Position numbers and translations under genes: made by a program. From assembly GCA_022747635.1 (NCBI GenBank), contig JAKTNV010000009.1, positions 26,855,122 through 26,919,121 on the forward strand: DNA of 64,000 bases, in the 5' to 3' direction. The notes under the pieces were generated by a model. The model was given only the letters and a program-made list of their open reading frames with translations. It was not told the DNA's origin and ran no database searches. The DNA comes from Hetaerina americana (Eukaryota > Arthropoda > Insecta > Odonata > Calopterygidae). This document shows, piece by piece, positions 46,897-59,245 of the stretch. Each line of letters begins with the position of its first letter. Position 1 is the first letter of the stretch.

Positions 46897-47157
46897 ATGA
46901 ATGGAATTTGTTTATTTAGGGTACCTCCTCGAGAGATTGAGAAAGTAGTGCGGGCGTCAGTTTCTTATCTCTACCGTCCTTTCAGAAGACTTGCTAAGCA
47001 AAGGCTCAATGACATGATAAACAAGCCTAAAGAGTTTATTAGTTGTTTTCTTTATGCTGTTTCGCGTGTAAATCAGCCCTGTTCTAACTATTTCAGTGCA
47101 TTGAATAGTCTTCAAAAAAGCCGAAAGGAGGTGTACAACTTCGAGATTCTTTATTAG
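46897..47157 (+). other. Unassigned open frame
   Basis: An 86-codon frame (for example REIEKVVRASVSYLYRPFRR, LNDMINKPKEFISCF) with non-skewed composition, preceded by a TTTGTTTATTTAG acceptor-like string. No good donor and no recognised domain. The minus strand is also open across most of it. Confidence 0.15.
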
Positions 47158-47353
47158 CCTAAAGGGAGACCGTTCGATTCTCACGCGTAGAATCGGGATT
47201 AGATTTCTTCTCCTCAATGATTGTTTCATATTGACGGAATTTTTAAATGGGTCTATGTGGTCATCTGTTCATTGGGAAACTCGTTTTAAAATGCTGGTCG
47301 TAGTTCCATAGGCATCCTCTATTATTTCTTAAAATCCTTGTTCTATATCTATT

Positions 47354-47402
47354 AACGTGAAATGTGTTCACGTTTTAATTGCCTCGCCTGCTGTGAGGCG
47401 AG
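47354..47402. repeat. Two adjacent perfect hairpins
   Basis: AACGTGAA at 47354-47361 pairs with TTCACGTT at 47367-47374. CTCGCCT at 47383-47389 pairs with AGGCGAG at 47396-47402. The loops are 5 and 6 nt. The two stem-loops are separated by eight bases. Confidence 0.85.
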
Positions 47403-47786
47403 AATATGGTATTGATAAGAATCCGACACATCAAATTCTGTGGAAGATAACGAGAGCTTCACGGGGAGCTCCGGACATGATACTGTTATTTAACTTTTGA
47501 TTATCCTGGTTTTTACCTTTTTAGCTGTTGTAAACTGAAGGGAGAATGGATTTGATCGTCCATAATTTTATCCTCTCGAAAAATAAATGCTTGTCGAAGG
47601 TTGTACACCAAGGGAAATGTTCCCGCTTTAATCTTGGTGGGAACCAGCGGGATAGTGGTTTTCTTCAACAGTCGTAGTTGGTCTAAACTACGCGTTGATG
47701 ATACGTCCTAAATTCTTGCATTAGTTCTTGTGAAGAAAGATGGATGAAAACTTAATTAACACTTCTACGTACACACAAAACCGCCA
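47403..47786. other. Non-coding stretch
   Basis: No recognised feature. Confidence 0.5.
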
Positions 47787-47830
47787 GCAAGCCGCCGCAA
47801 GGGCTTGTGGCGGGGGGTGTTAGGACGCCA
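47787..47830 (+). repeat. Dispersed hairpin repeat, best copy
   Basis: GCAAGCCGCCGCAAGGGCTT then GTGGCGGGGGGTGTTAGGAC and GCCA. CCGCC pairs with GGCGG, and the outer GCAAG can pair with CTTGT. This copy shows the full core and the GGACRCCA end most clearly. Confidence 0.75.
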
Positions 47831-50640
47831 ACGGTAAAACGGAAACTTAAGCATTATTCGCCGTCACGTGGATGTCCCAACTCATGCTAATTAAGCAATA
47901 GGGGGTATTTCACAGATGCACGCGACTTCTAGATCATGTTCATGCGAGAGAATCGAGAAGTCTGTGGATCATTGGTCTCCTTTCATGTGTGGAGGGATTT
48001 GTTGGCCACTGCGTCTTCTTCACTCGCTTGGAGGACGTGGTTGTTTAGGTGGGGGCGGGGTCTTGCGGGAGTAGATGGCGGGAGTGACTAAGGCTGAGGA
48101 GGAGGAGAAGATGATGGTGGGTGGGTGCGGTGGATGTGAGTGGGAGGGCGCGAGAGGAAAAAGCTTAAGAAAGTAAATGACCCGATCTCGCCTCCTCATC
48201 CGAGAAGGTCATTGCCTAACGCCTCCCGACTCCTAGCCGCATGCGGAACTACTATATGTTTTCGTATATCTCGCCCTTTTTCGTTCCACCAGCCTCGCCA
48301 TGCGTTCTGGCGATCAAAAGCCAACCAACCTTCGTAATTGCTTACGCGCGGTTTTTGCCGGGCAAGTCACTTGTTACATTGCGTAAAGTACATAATATCC
48401 TTGCGTCACAATGTTTTAGTTATTTTTCGGCTCGGGGTGGGAGTAGCGTTGTTTTCCTGCACGCTTTCCCTCACGTCTTGTACCTCCTTGGCTGATGTTC
48501 ATTGTTATCAGTATTTGAAGCTGTCGTGAAGTTGTTCCACCTTCGGGGGTGGTTTAATTCATTGTTGTATTAATTTTTTGTTTAATTATGATCCGGGAGT
48601 ACTTTTTGATATCATTCGACGTACGCTGTGCAACCTGAGATAATTATGTCGCAGGTACTCTTAGTCAAATGCTTGCTGATTTTTGGAATGAATATTCTCT
48701 CTAAAGCTTAGAGAAATAAACAGGAATTTTTTAAATACATTTTGATGCCTTCCACTTTATAATTTACTCTAGTCATTGAATAAATAATTCAAATCTATAA
48801 TTATGTTTTATTGAACCGCTCATCGCCGTAAAGTTTATAAACCTCTAGGAACAAATATGTGGTGAGCTATTGAATTTCATCCACTAGGTAAACTATGTGA
48901 AATTATTGCTGCCTCTTAGGAGTATGTAATATACTCTTGTTTCGTAACCGACGTTGGCTAGAATTCTTTTCGAACTTACCCTCTTATGCCTATTCATTTT
49001 AAATTTATTCTCGTATTTTTTTCGCGTACACTCGCCAATCAGATACAAGCTGATTTTCACTCGCCGTCATTAGACGTTTTCGACGTTTCCGCTCCGGCAC
49101 ATTGGAAAAATTACCTTCCCGAAAATTTCCCATCGGCCAACACTTCTCCGAAAGGTACCATTAATCTTTGGCTGCATGCAGCTCCGATTGTCCGTCACGG
49201 AGTGTCCCAATCCATCTCGCCAACTCCGAAGCCCTGACGACGTTTTTGCGAGAGCATGAAATGGCCGCTTACGACCCACCATCACGCGGATACTCCCGAG
49301 GAGCACGATGGATAATTAAGGAATAACTGCCGAATGTGGGGAAAACAGAACGACGGCCATTAAAAAGGGACGGCGCACCAGTCGATGGGGATAGAGAGAG
49401 AGGGAGAGATTCTGTGTTTGCTCTCTCCCTCAGGACTCCTCTTCCCAAACCCGTGCCTTACCCCTCCCATCCTGAACAAAAATTCACGGAAAATTATGCA
49501 TCAATCACTTCCGCGAGTCATAGCTAACGGATTATTTCTTCCTACATTAAGTCCCATTAATGATGCGTCGGGTGATTAATTACCGCCTCAAGATGCCGCA
49601 GTATCAAGTTCCACGGCGGCTTCGGCTTTTTCCCCCCTCTTCCATTTTTTTTTATCCATCCGGGCTTTACATTATCCTTATTTTTCTGTTTAATCCGTCA
49701 CGAAACAGCGACAACAGGCTCGTAAGTAATGCCTCGAACCAGACGGTTATTAGCATGTGGCGTTACACCATGACCTACGCGCTGTTATCAGCGTCGTTGG
49801 TCTGATGCCGCGGAGCGTCCCAGAGTGCTCGGGCCGGGGTGTGCCTGCATGTGGCGGCCACGTCCTCCGCCTCATTATCTGCCGAATGTCACTGGCGTGA
49901 TTTCATTCCTTTCCATCACCGAGCCCTGCGGTGACGATTCTAGTCCACCGCGGCTCCGAGGCAATGTGCGTTCCCGGCCGCTCAGTGCGTCTGTCATATT
50001 TTTTCCTCCGACAGACTAAAAGGGCGGACATTACCGGATCCAACCGATTGAAGTGTACTTTCGTAATCAATATGCCGCGCATAATTGCAGTGTGATTCGA
50101 TATAACCGAAAGCAGAGGGCATTTGAACGACGCTGTGGTTGAATAATACTTCCTGCTTCTTGGTTAAAGTTTGAGTTTTCAAAAAAAAAATGTTGAAAAA
50201 CAGATGTTTCTTTTTATTATGGTGATATTTTGAATATTTTCGGCGGTAGTTTTGATGCAGATCAGTGGGTATTTTTTTTATTTCAGTCTAATCCGTCAGA
50301 TTGATCCATTCATGAAATTTATTATTTTTAAACCCACGGATTTTCCTTTATAGTTCATGTTATCGGTGTTTGCATTGTGCTCTTCGCCTCGTCCGCATAT
50401 GCATTGGCGGATCAGCTCTGGCACCACGTGGAAGGCACGCACGGCGTTCACCGAGGAATAATTTTTACGGGAAACATATTTTTCCTAATGAACTGCGTCG
50501 TCTTCTCCACTAATGTAAAAGGAGTGGACATAATTCATCCAGCGGAAAAATCCGACGAATGCATAGTCATTCGACCTCTCCTATGGCGTAGGAGAAGATG
50601 GTCTAGATAACGAACGCCAGAGGCTTAGGGGGAAGGAAGC
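47831..50640. other. Non-coding stretch
   Basis: Includes a purine-rich patch near 48040-48150 and a moderately CpG-containing patch near 49800-50030. The frames there lack recognised domains. Confidence 0.5.
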
Positions 50641-50644
50641 AAGA

Positions 50645-50930
50645 AGCGAAGGGAACAGGACGACATAGTCCATGGCCCCATCTTTTCCTCTCTCACACAC
50701 ACGCTTATTCGGTTCTCTCTTTCCCTCGGCGAGTCCGTCGCTCAGCGGAGGAAAGCCTCGAGTGCTTCACGCCCCCGCCGTCAGATGGCCGGCTAGCCCC
50801 TCGGCTCCTTCGCCCGCCTACGCCGCCGCCGTCACCCACAGGCGGCAGGTTCAGCGTCGTCGGCAGACCCACTCCCGGCCCCCCCCCCCCCCGTCGACCT
50901 CCGCCAACCTTTCCCGATAATGCCGCATGG
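50645..50930. other. CpG-rich island with 14-C run
   Basis: High CpG density, including a (GCC)n-like stretch near 50820-50835 and a 14-C run at 50879-50892. An AGATGGCCGGC word near 50783 resembles the core bound by YY1/Pleiohomeotic-type factors, but it is one short match. Candidate promoter or first-exon region; no coding frame supports it. Confidence 0.45.
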
Positions 50931-50934
50931 AAGC

Positions 50935-51110
50935 AGTGTTGCCGCTTAAAAATTTGAAATCCCACTCAAAATACGCCTAGAGGGAGTCAACTCGTGAGTC
51001 TGTCGCCAAGCCATGAAGCAGTTAATTAATAAATACACATGTATATATGCATTTTCTTTCTATCTCTGAATTTAGTATAATCATAAACACACGAGGACCA
51101 AAGTAGAGGG
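50935..51110. other. AT-rich spacer
   Basis: Ordinary AT-rich sequence immediately upstream of the LINE remnant. Nothing recognised. Confidence 0.45.
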
Positions 51111-51114
51111 ACTT

Positions 51115-51206
51115 AAAACATTATCTCCCAGGGTATGAAGGAATTAACACTGTATAGAGAAGAATGGAGGGCTGCAATAAGCAAATTTAAAGGATTTAAC
51201 TACTGA
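51115..51206 (+). mobile_element. LINE reverse-transcriptase C-terminal remnant
   Basis: The plus-strand frame ending at TGA 51204-51206 reads GMKELTLYREEWRAAISKFK then GFNY. This is close to the usual last residues of many arthropod non-LTR retrotransposon proteins (a D-R-x-x-W-R-x-A-I motif shortly before the stop). TGATGATTATGA follows the stop, typical of such 3' ends. An in-frame stop lies just upstream of about 51115, and no earlier part was recovered. Confidence 0.48.
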
Positions 51207-51215
51207 TGGTGATGA

Positions 51216-52630
51216 TTATGACATGTTGGAAAAATTTCGCGCCATTTTTTAAAGTGTAAATTCAATGAATGTATTTCACATTACATGTAAAATTGTATGT
51301 AACTTGTATTGCTATAGGGTGATTGAATCTTTGAAAGTTCGAAAAAACCTGAATAATAAATGAATTTACATGTGTGACTACATATATATTCGTTTTGATA
51401 TTTGTCAAATTAATATATTTTTACCAAGACGCATCCTTACTTGAAAAGATAAATGGGAAATAGGAGACAAAAGAGCGCTAAAACGGCAACATTTTACCTA
51501 AGGCACGCGTGGGAACGTTTTGGGACGGAAACCTTACCAATGAAGGAGTAGTAAGGCAAACGGTGAATTCCTATTAATATCCACATACTATATACGCCCA
51601 ACAAAGAGAAAGATATCATCAGGGCAAAGCAAAAACAATTCTCGGGAAAATGGAGGAAAAATCCCAGTGCTCAAGTGTAATGGAATAAAAATACCTTAAT
51701 TAAATCAGGAGGAAGAAGGATTTATGGTCGCTCAATCAAGTATCGATTAGTCATTCAGTTTTAATAACCAAGTTATTAGGAAACTAAAACATTCGGTAAG
51801 AGCATTTGAAAATTTTTTAATTAGAATGGAAATTAAATCAGGCATACGCCATGTCTCAGAATGCTAATCATTCTGAGGTTTTTCGTCAAACCCGTATCTG
51901 CATGATCGAAGGCAGGGAAACCACGCCTCGCGGTGCGGGTACGTCCCGCCAGACTTCTTACTCCAGCTAGTGATTTTATCATGAATAATATTTCAACTGC
52001 TCCCTCAACGTATAATCCTTCGCTCATTACGTTTGGCGAATCCGCAGAGATTTTGTACACTTACGGCCCAAGTGCAGAAAAAATTATTCACGGTAGCAGT
52101 TGCCCATGAGCGAAGTTCATGGACTCATGAGGGGAATACGTACTTATTGATTTATGGCTTTCGCCCATCGTGGACCGAATATTAAAAGAAACACCGAACC
52201 ATGGCCGTGGTTTCCCTTTTCACCAAAACGAATGTCGGGGAAATAATTTGGTCTATTCATTTAAAAAACTTCCGAAACAGAGAGGAAGTTCTCCAGAGCC
52301 GACGCACGGATGCGTTATTATGGAAACAGAACGGGTTCGCTACATGTATACAATTTAGAGTTAATCAAGTGTTACTTGCTTCAAATTACTCATCTAGTCG
52401 GTAGGTATGCTAATTGGTAAATTCATTGATTTCTTCAGTGCATGTCTTCAGCGAGGCCTCCAAATTGCCAGTATGCATTTTCTTGCTCTATGGAATGGGC
52501 AAAACGTCGTGATCGGGCATGCTACGTGGGGTGGAGCATTGAAAAAAGCGGGTACCGCAGAGAGTATAATTAATGATTGCACGTGGGGTGGGGATGAGAC
52601 GAGGATAAGCACTTAATTTGAAAGAGGATT
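51216..52630. other. Non-coding stretch
   Basis: AT-rich, then mixed. Frames at 52170-52616 were read and not recognised. Confidence 0.5.
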
Positions 52631-52639
52631 CAAATGAGA

Positions 52640-53270
52640 AAACAAGTCGAACGGAGCCAAATGGCAGGAGGGAGAGAAATCACCGTCGAACAGGAGACGA
52701 GGGAAGTGGTGGAGATGATGCCCGGCCGGTTTGTCCGTGGCATTCGCCTCAGACAAACTCTTCCCTACTCCATCTTTCGATAGACCGAGGGAATTTCTCC
52801 CTAATGGCTCTGCTTATCGATCAAGGAGGCGGGAGTGAAAGAGAGGTAAGAAGGGTTCTCGGAGAGGGGGGTAGAGGGAGAGAGGTGGGTAAGCGACGGA
52901 GGAGGAGGGAGACGAGAGGTGGGTGAGAGGGTTGGAGGGAGTTTAAAGATGGATGTGGAGTTCCACGTGTGGGTTGGCTGGTGAGGTGAGGGAAGAGAGA
53001 CGGCGAGACTGAAGGAAAATGAGCCGGTCACGTGGTCTCCGGGCGGATGGGTCCGTCGTTATTGGTCTTTTGTGGCGCTCTTTGTATAGGCGGGCGCAGC
53101 GTACAAAAAAAATCCTCCTCGGCAGGACGCTTGCGCGAAGAGTCTGTGCCAGAGTGAAGTTTCCCACTTTTCGCAACCGTCCGAACGCTCGGTTTTGTGC
53201 TGTACGCAATAATCGGGACAATGGAGACGAGTCGAGGGCGCTCCTGTTTGCGTGATACGTTCGGATCCTA
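52640..53270. repeat. Purine-rich tract grading into CpG-containing sequence
   Basis: G/A-rich from about 52640 to 52700 and from 52825 to 52945, then GC-richer sequence to about 53260. Open frames on both strands follow the skew. Confidence 0.6.
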
Positions 53271-53389
53271 TCGGATCAATTGCCCAAAATTGGTAATAGT
53301 AGTAACAGCGGCAACAATTGAGCGTTTCGCTGGACCGTAGAGACGAGATGGACACAATTCGAGAGGCATTTAAATTAACTCGAATAGTA

Positions 53390-53475
53390 CATCATCCCCC
53401 TACCCGGGTCGGGATTCGAAATCGTGGCCTCACAAGATTAACCATGTGGGTTACCGAAGCGAATCTAGTATTAGC
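53390..53475 (-). mobile_element. Possible tRNA-like SINE head, minus strand
   Basis: Read on the minus strand, GGTAACCCACATGGTTAATC is followed by TTGTGAGGCCACG and ATTTCGAATCCCGACCCGGG. The TTTCGAATCCC word is close to the B box GGTTCGAATCC and is placed about 40 bp after a D-arm-like segment. No body, tail or target-site duplication was defined. Confidence 0.36.
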
Positions 53476-53479
53476 GGAC

Positions 53480-54050
53480 GAATTTAATGATTTTAATTCT
53501 CACTTCGACAGCGGATGGAGATCGACGGAAGGTAAAGGGTGAACAATCGGTGGTGATTCATACCCAGTGCCGTGTAGTGGAATGATGTGAAATGAGAGAA
53601 AACATAAAATTACCTGTATTCAAAGAGCATTTTGCTCACAAGGAGCGTTTAAAAACACAAATGAACGACAGTAAAATCATCGCGCTGTCTTGTTTTTTAT
53701 TAGTTCACCATGAAGTTTTTGCGTTTTTCACCATAGAATTCCAAGTTATTTTTGTTACTCCTCGTTTTCATCAAGTTAAAGAGATTTAGTTTATTTTAGG
53801 TTCATACAAAACTTGGATGAATTACGTAGTGGGCACTGTTGTTAAATACGAAGATTTTTTTACGCTTTCCGAAAAAGATAACATTGATGCTTCGTTTAAT
53901 CTCGCGAGGTAGCCAGTGAAGTGTTTCTGCAATGTCCCCCTCGGAAAAATGCAGTAAATTGCAAAGTAGGGATCGGAGAAGTGGCGCTCGGAGGTGGTGG
54001 CGTGATTTTCCGTAGGGAGATGGCATTTACCGCGAATCTCCTTAACCCCG
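53480..54050. other. Non-coding stretch
   Basis: AT-rich sequence; nothing recognised. Confidence 0.5.
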
Positions 54051-54054
54051 TATC

Positions 54055-54690
54055 CTTCCTCATCCTCTTTTTTTCTCAGTTGTGTTTCGTATCGCCCCCC
54101 TCTCTGATGTCCCCCCCCACTTCGCTCGCTCACCTCCGATCCCAACTCATGCACCCACTGCACACTCGATCCACCCTCCTTAACCTCAGCGTTCAGCCGT
54201 GCTCTCGGGGAAGTCCTCCTCCCCAGACCTTTTCGCCAAAACACGATTTCTCCATTAGTTCTCTTCTTTGCCCCCCCATTTCCCTCCCTCCCCCCCACAT
54301 CCCCTCCTCTTCACCTTTGGTCCGGCCCCCTCCCGAACACCCCCGCCCCGAACCCCTCACCCCCTCTCTTTCAGAACCTTTCGCCATCCTCACCTCCGAC
54401 GCAGCAGAAGGCTCACACACCGGACAAGAGATCTCTCTGCCTCCCTCCCCGCCTCCCGCAAACCCTCCACCTCCTCCTTTCAACCACATCTCGGGGCGTG
54501 AGTCACGTGATCCGTGCACGTAGCGCCACACGGGCGTGCTCAAAAGCCCCCCCTCTTCCCTGTTCCTCTCTCCTCCGTCCTTTTTCCCGTCCCCAACATC
54601 CTCGATCTCCCGACAGCCCCCCGGAGGGTTTGAGGAATGCGTCGGGGAAGAGTGAGGGAGGTTTTTCCCCCCACCCCCTCCCGTTTTATT
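54055..54690. repeat. Long polypyrimidine tract
   Basis: About 600 bp strongly biased to C and T on the plus strand with multiple C runs. The 200-codon plus frame (53921-54523) and the 170-codon minus frame (54193-54705) are the predictable Pro/Ser-rich and Gly/Glu/Arg-rich readings of this tract and not genes. Confidence 0.8.
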
Positions 54691-57600
54691 TCTTAAATCA
54701 AGCAAGCTAGCAGGGCGAAAATCGACTTTCTATGCATTAAAGCCTCCCTCCATACTCTTCTTCCGCTTCCACCCCGTGATGTTCCCGGAGGAGGGTGGGT
54801 CGGTGTCTCTCTCTCTCTGCCTCGATCACCCGCTATGCTTGCGTACCAGCTAATGTTTTTAACTTTTTTTATTTTTTCGGCTTCGGACATGCTTTCAAGT
54901 TTGCATACACGTTCTTCTCTCGGAAAAAGGAGACGGGGGAATATTTTCTTCGGGAAAGCTTTATTTTTTTGGGTTGGGGTAAAAAAAATCAGAGAACAGA
55001 TGAATCTAAATATATTAGCTAAAGAGCTTCACGTGCACTTATCTCTCCCCCTGAACGTTATTGAAGGTCCTTACGGCACGTGTGAATTGGCTGCACCACC
55101 CTCTTCCATTTCATCGGAGGACGACTATCTAGACACTACGAAATGCGCTCGAGCGGTTTGCTATTAATTAGGATTCGGACTCAATTGATTTCATATAGCC
55201 CCACGTGCTTGCCGTAGGTACATAATTGATGTGCCTAAAATGTTTCGCCTTTGCTATCATATCAGCCCCGATAGTAATTTTCTCAGGTTTTCTTTCACTT
55301 TCAGCGATGAAAAATTAACTAAAACTCAGGTGAGGAGTGGTTATTATACGTATATTCCACCAAGTAAAGGATCTGATTGTCTCAATTGAAATATTCCGTG
55401 CCGTAAAATGAGTTATCTCCTGAAATAAATGATAATCGTTGAGAAATAGGCTTTGGAAATGGACTCCAGTGTAAAGCAAACAAAGGTTTAGTTTCATTTT
55501 TTGCTCGTAATGTAATGTGCTGTGCCCATCGAAGGTCGACCGTTAATGAACCATACCATGCGATGGAAGGGATAACGGTTGAAAACGGGTGCGATTTGTA
55601 CGAGTTGAAAATTTGAACTTATAAAGTGTGCGATCTGTGGTATGCGTTTAATAGTTTATTGACGATTAAAAGCCAATATTATCTCGTGAGCGTTTTATGA
55701 CGTGTAAACATGTCGTTTCATTGATCGTTACCCAAGGAAGAAAGCATTAAATGAAGGATTTTATTGAATATAATTCCGCACTCGGCTTAGTAGTCTCAGA
55801 TGAGTAATTTGATGAGTTTTTAGGGTTTGTCGAGAATGATTTATTATCCATGCGACACCTATAGTTGTCACTTCGCCCATGGTTCACATACCCAGCCGAC
55901 TGTAAAATGCGTTTGCCCGATTTCTTCTCCCTCGTAATCTCGTCTATCCCGTTTGGAGAGGGGATGGGGTTCCCCAGATTAGCTTCCTTAACCCCATCAC
56001 TCCGCGTTATCGCCGCCTGAGATTGACAAGTTCAGAGGCGATTTGACCCTTGGAGGAAATTCCAAGAATCGACATCGCTTCAGATTCTTGCGGTCAGTTA
56101 TAATTGGAACGCTTTTTGTTATCAAGGTTGATGCAGAGCTGGGCTTCTCTCTCGTCTCTCATTGATCGTTAAGACCAATTCTTCGGAAGGAGCCGTGCAT
56201 TCATTCATTCCTCCTTGCGTTCCTGTTGGAAATTCTATGCGGTAATTGAATCTTGATGTGTGGCTTTTCATTAGCCATCCCCAAGCAAACCTATTTTATT
56301 TTTTGACGCGGGGAGTGTGCATTTACGCCAATAATCCGTCATGTTTTCCATCCCCCATCACTTTTTCCAAATCATCTCCTATCTCCTCACAGAAATGAGG
56401 CTTGATGGATGGTTTTAAACAGTATGACTCTAATGTCCTTTTGAGCTGCGCCGCGGGAAAAAAATATAGGGGAGCCTCGATTTTTTTTTCCTCCCAGCGC
56501 GGAGTGATTAGCTTTGCGGGGCACGGAGTGATAAAGTGGGATCGGTGGCCGTATTTGATTTATTCATCACCCAGTTCTGCCTTATTTGGGGAAAGGTTTG
56601 GTGCGGGATGGGGGCAAAGTGAGTCTCTTGCTTTTCTCCGGAATTGATTTCCCAGCGATATAAATCGTATCTTAATAGCGCCTCACAATTCACGCCTGCC
56701 TAATCTCTCAGAGGGTGTTTTATGCTGCTGCGAAATCTAGGGGAAGCTTTCCCGTTACATCTCTCCTCCTTAATCATCTCACTAAATATTTCCCCTCTCC
56801 CTATTCACCAAACGCGGCCAGGACCCCTGCGCGGACGTCTAAAAGCGCGCGCCTTTCAACTCCATCTTCCGGCAGGAATCGGAAGTCCTCCTCGATGTAT
56901 TTCTTATTATGGCCCCCATCCGTTGAGGGAAATTTCATGCGTTACGCTCGACTTGTTATACGGCTCCTTATAGCCCGCCGCATCGAAAGTCCTGTTTCCC
57001 CTCCCTTTTACGAGCATTACATTGGTTGTAATCGGGCGTTTAAACGGCTCGGTTTGTAGATAAACATTTCATAGAGGTCGTCGGATGGAGTAGTAGACGG
57101 CGCGGCTGATGGGAGATTAAATAATTGACTGTCGGTCGGGTGAGGTGGGTTGTATGCGAGCGTGAAATGGCAAGGGAGGCGCTCAAAATGCCTTTTAGCC
57201 GCCCTTCGGTGACAAACGGCCGCCATTTGTTTTTTCATCGGCTGCGGTTGGGGTTATAGTTCTCGCGTCCAGTATTATACTGGGAATGTAGGACGCTTAC
57301 TGCAATGGTAATTTTGACGCGCCCATCAAACACAAACTGGCGATTATGCTAATGCATTTGCAAGATGAACTCTTGAATTAAAAAAATATTAATTCCAATC
57401 GAAGGATAAAAGAGCACAATGTACTCCTTCCAGCCATAAAAAGTTCTCTAAGCTTTTAAACATGAAGTAGAATATGTGGAGGGTGACGAAGATGGTCTAT
57501 TTAAGATAGAATGAGCATTATTACTCCTGATGTAGGCAGATACAACAGAAGTGTATCAGTTGCATTGACTTTCCCATTCGAAGAGCCGGTTCTCTGGAAG

Positions 57601-57960
57601 ATTTATCATCAATAAATTAGATATGCAAATCAATTGTGCTAAGCGTCTCCCGTAACCAGCAATTTAAACCTTTACGCAAATATAATACTTGCATTTATGA
57701 TTTGCTCTAGGCTAACTTCACAGCTTTCCCTTGCACCGTTTGTGAAATGCACACGCACTGGGATTCATTTATCGAGGCGGGTTTTGAACGAAAGCCATAA
57801 TCCGCAATTACGCGACAATTAAAAAGTTAACTGCGGCTCTCCTGTCTCAATCAATGAAGGCGGAATTGACTCAAGATTAAAGATAGTTCGCCATAATTTC
57901 AATTCGACGAATTCTGTCAAACTTTTCAATTTCACCCGCCAGATGGAAACGGCCGGGGAT
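54691..57960. other. Non-coding stretch
   Basis: AT-rich with scattered short frames. A perfect small hairpin, CCAGTAT T ATACTGG, lies near 57269-57283. A GCCGCCATTTG word near 57219 resembles a YY1/Pho-type core but is isolated. Confidence 0.5.
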
Positions 57961-57989
57961 ATAATTAATGTTATTTCTCTCGAAACAAG

Positions 57990-58340
57990 AAATTCTTTAT
58001 GCCTCCTCAGCGATGCTTCTGTCTCACCCCTTAATCTCCCTGTCTCTCCATTTCCTTCTTTCATGTCTCGTTCCCCCCTGCCCTTTCCCCTTTCCCGTTC
58101 CTTATCTCCGCCAGCTCTTTCCAATGCTTTCCGTAATGTGTGTTGACCTTAATCCCCCACCCGCCAGCCCGACCCACACCATCCCCCCTCTGCCCTTCTC
58201 CCGGCGTCGAACTCCTGACCTATTGCCCCTCCTCCCCTTAGCGCTCCCAACGCCGCAGACTCCCTCCCCCCCTCTTTTATCAATTTCACAGTGTGTTGTC
58301 TCCTTCCCTGTTTCCAAAGTAGAAAGAACAAGAAGAGCGA
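57990..58340. repeat. Polypyrimidine tract
   Basis: C/T-rich on the plus strand. It accounts for the 201-codon plus frame (57968-58573) and the 140-codon minus frame (58102-58524), both low-complexity. Confidence 0.75.
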
Positions 58341-59240
58341 GACGTCTCTCCAGCCGAATGAATAACAGTCGTGCTTGCTCTCTCTCCCCCAACCCTTTCC
58401 CTCTCATTCCTCCCCTGGAAAGCGGTTTTAATTCATGGTTTCGCTCACGAAATTCTCCCCCTTTCCCACTCGCCGTTCCTCTTGTAGTTACCTCCGGATC
58501 CCCTTCCGAGTGGCCTGGTTGCATTCCGCAATTTCAAACCTCTTCATCCAGCCTTTCCGGCGCTTTTGCGTGAGGTGCAAGGAATGGGCTCTTGATTTTT
58601 AATTGGCCGCGGTCTTGTAAATAGGTCGTGCATCATTTTAAACGGTGGGAGGCATTTTTGAACTAGGTCACGTCATCTTGTTGCCAACATTATTTTTGCT
58701 TCCCGCGGTGTGACGGGCAGCGGGTCTCTAGACATGCGGTGTGGAAGTGGTGCTTGGGCCTGGTTTGTTATCACTCCCTCGGTCCTCGAGTAAGCCAGAG
58801 TAACCCTCGAAGATGGTTAGGTGTAATCTGGGTGCTTAGGTTTGTTCCATATTTCTTCGTCGCCCTTCCTCTGGAAGCTCTCTCTTTCTCAAGAGAGAGA
58901 CGTCTGAATGAGCCTCATTTCTCTGTGGCTCTGACGTGTGCAGATTTGTGTGCCCCTGTGCAGTGATGTGAGGTGCCCTTTTTCTAAACCGGTCTAAGAT
59001 TTTTGCCTGTAAAACGACAGTGACAATCATTGCTGGAGAATATGAACTCATTATTTTGTTTTAGTGTAATAATGAAAGTGTAGCCATGTGTTCATTCGAG
59101 ATTTTAACCAAATCACATACAATATTGAATCCTTGGGTTTACATAGCGTAAAATTGACGTACAATGAAGAAATAGCTTTTCTGCACAGATTGATTTTGGA
59201 CGCGAATAACAATATCTGAATAAATACTTGAGCTCATAGA
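58341..59240. other. Non-coding stretch
   Basis: No recognised feature. A CTCTCTT TCTC AAGAGAG hairpin lies near 58880. Confidence 0.5.
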
Positions 59241-59245
59241 AATGT

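Noticed and set aside
53921..54523. 200-codon plus-strand open frame with a 170-codon minus-strand counterpart
   Set aside because: Low-complexity C/T-rich sequence lacks TAA/TAG/TGA in several frames at once. The composition is not that of a folded protein.
57968..58573. 201-codon plus-strand open frame, the longest in the window
   Set aside because: It lies in a polypyrimidine tract. The translation is dominated by Ser, Pro, Leu and Phe, the minus strand is also open over much of it, and no domain is seen.
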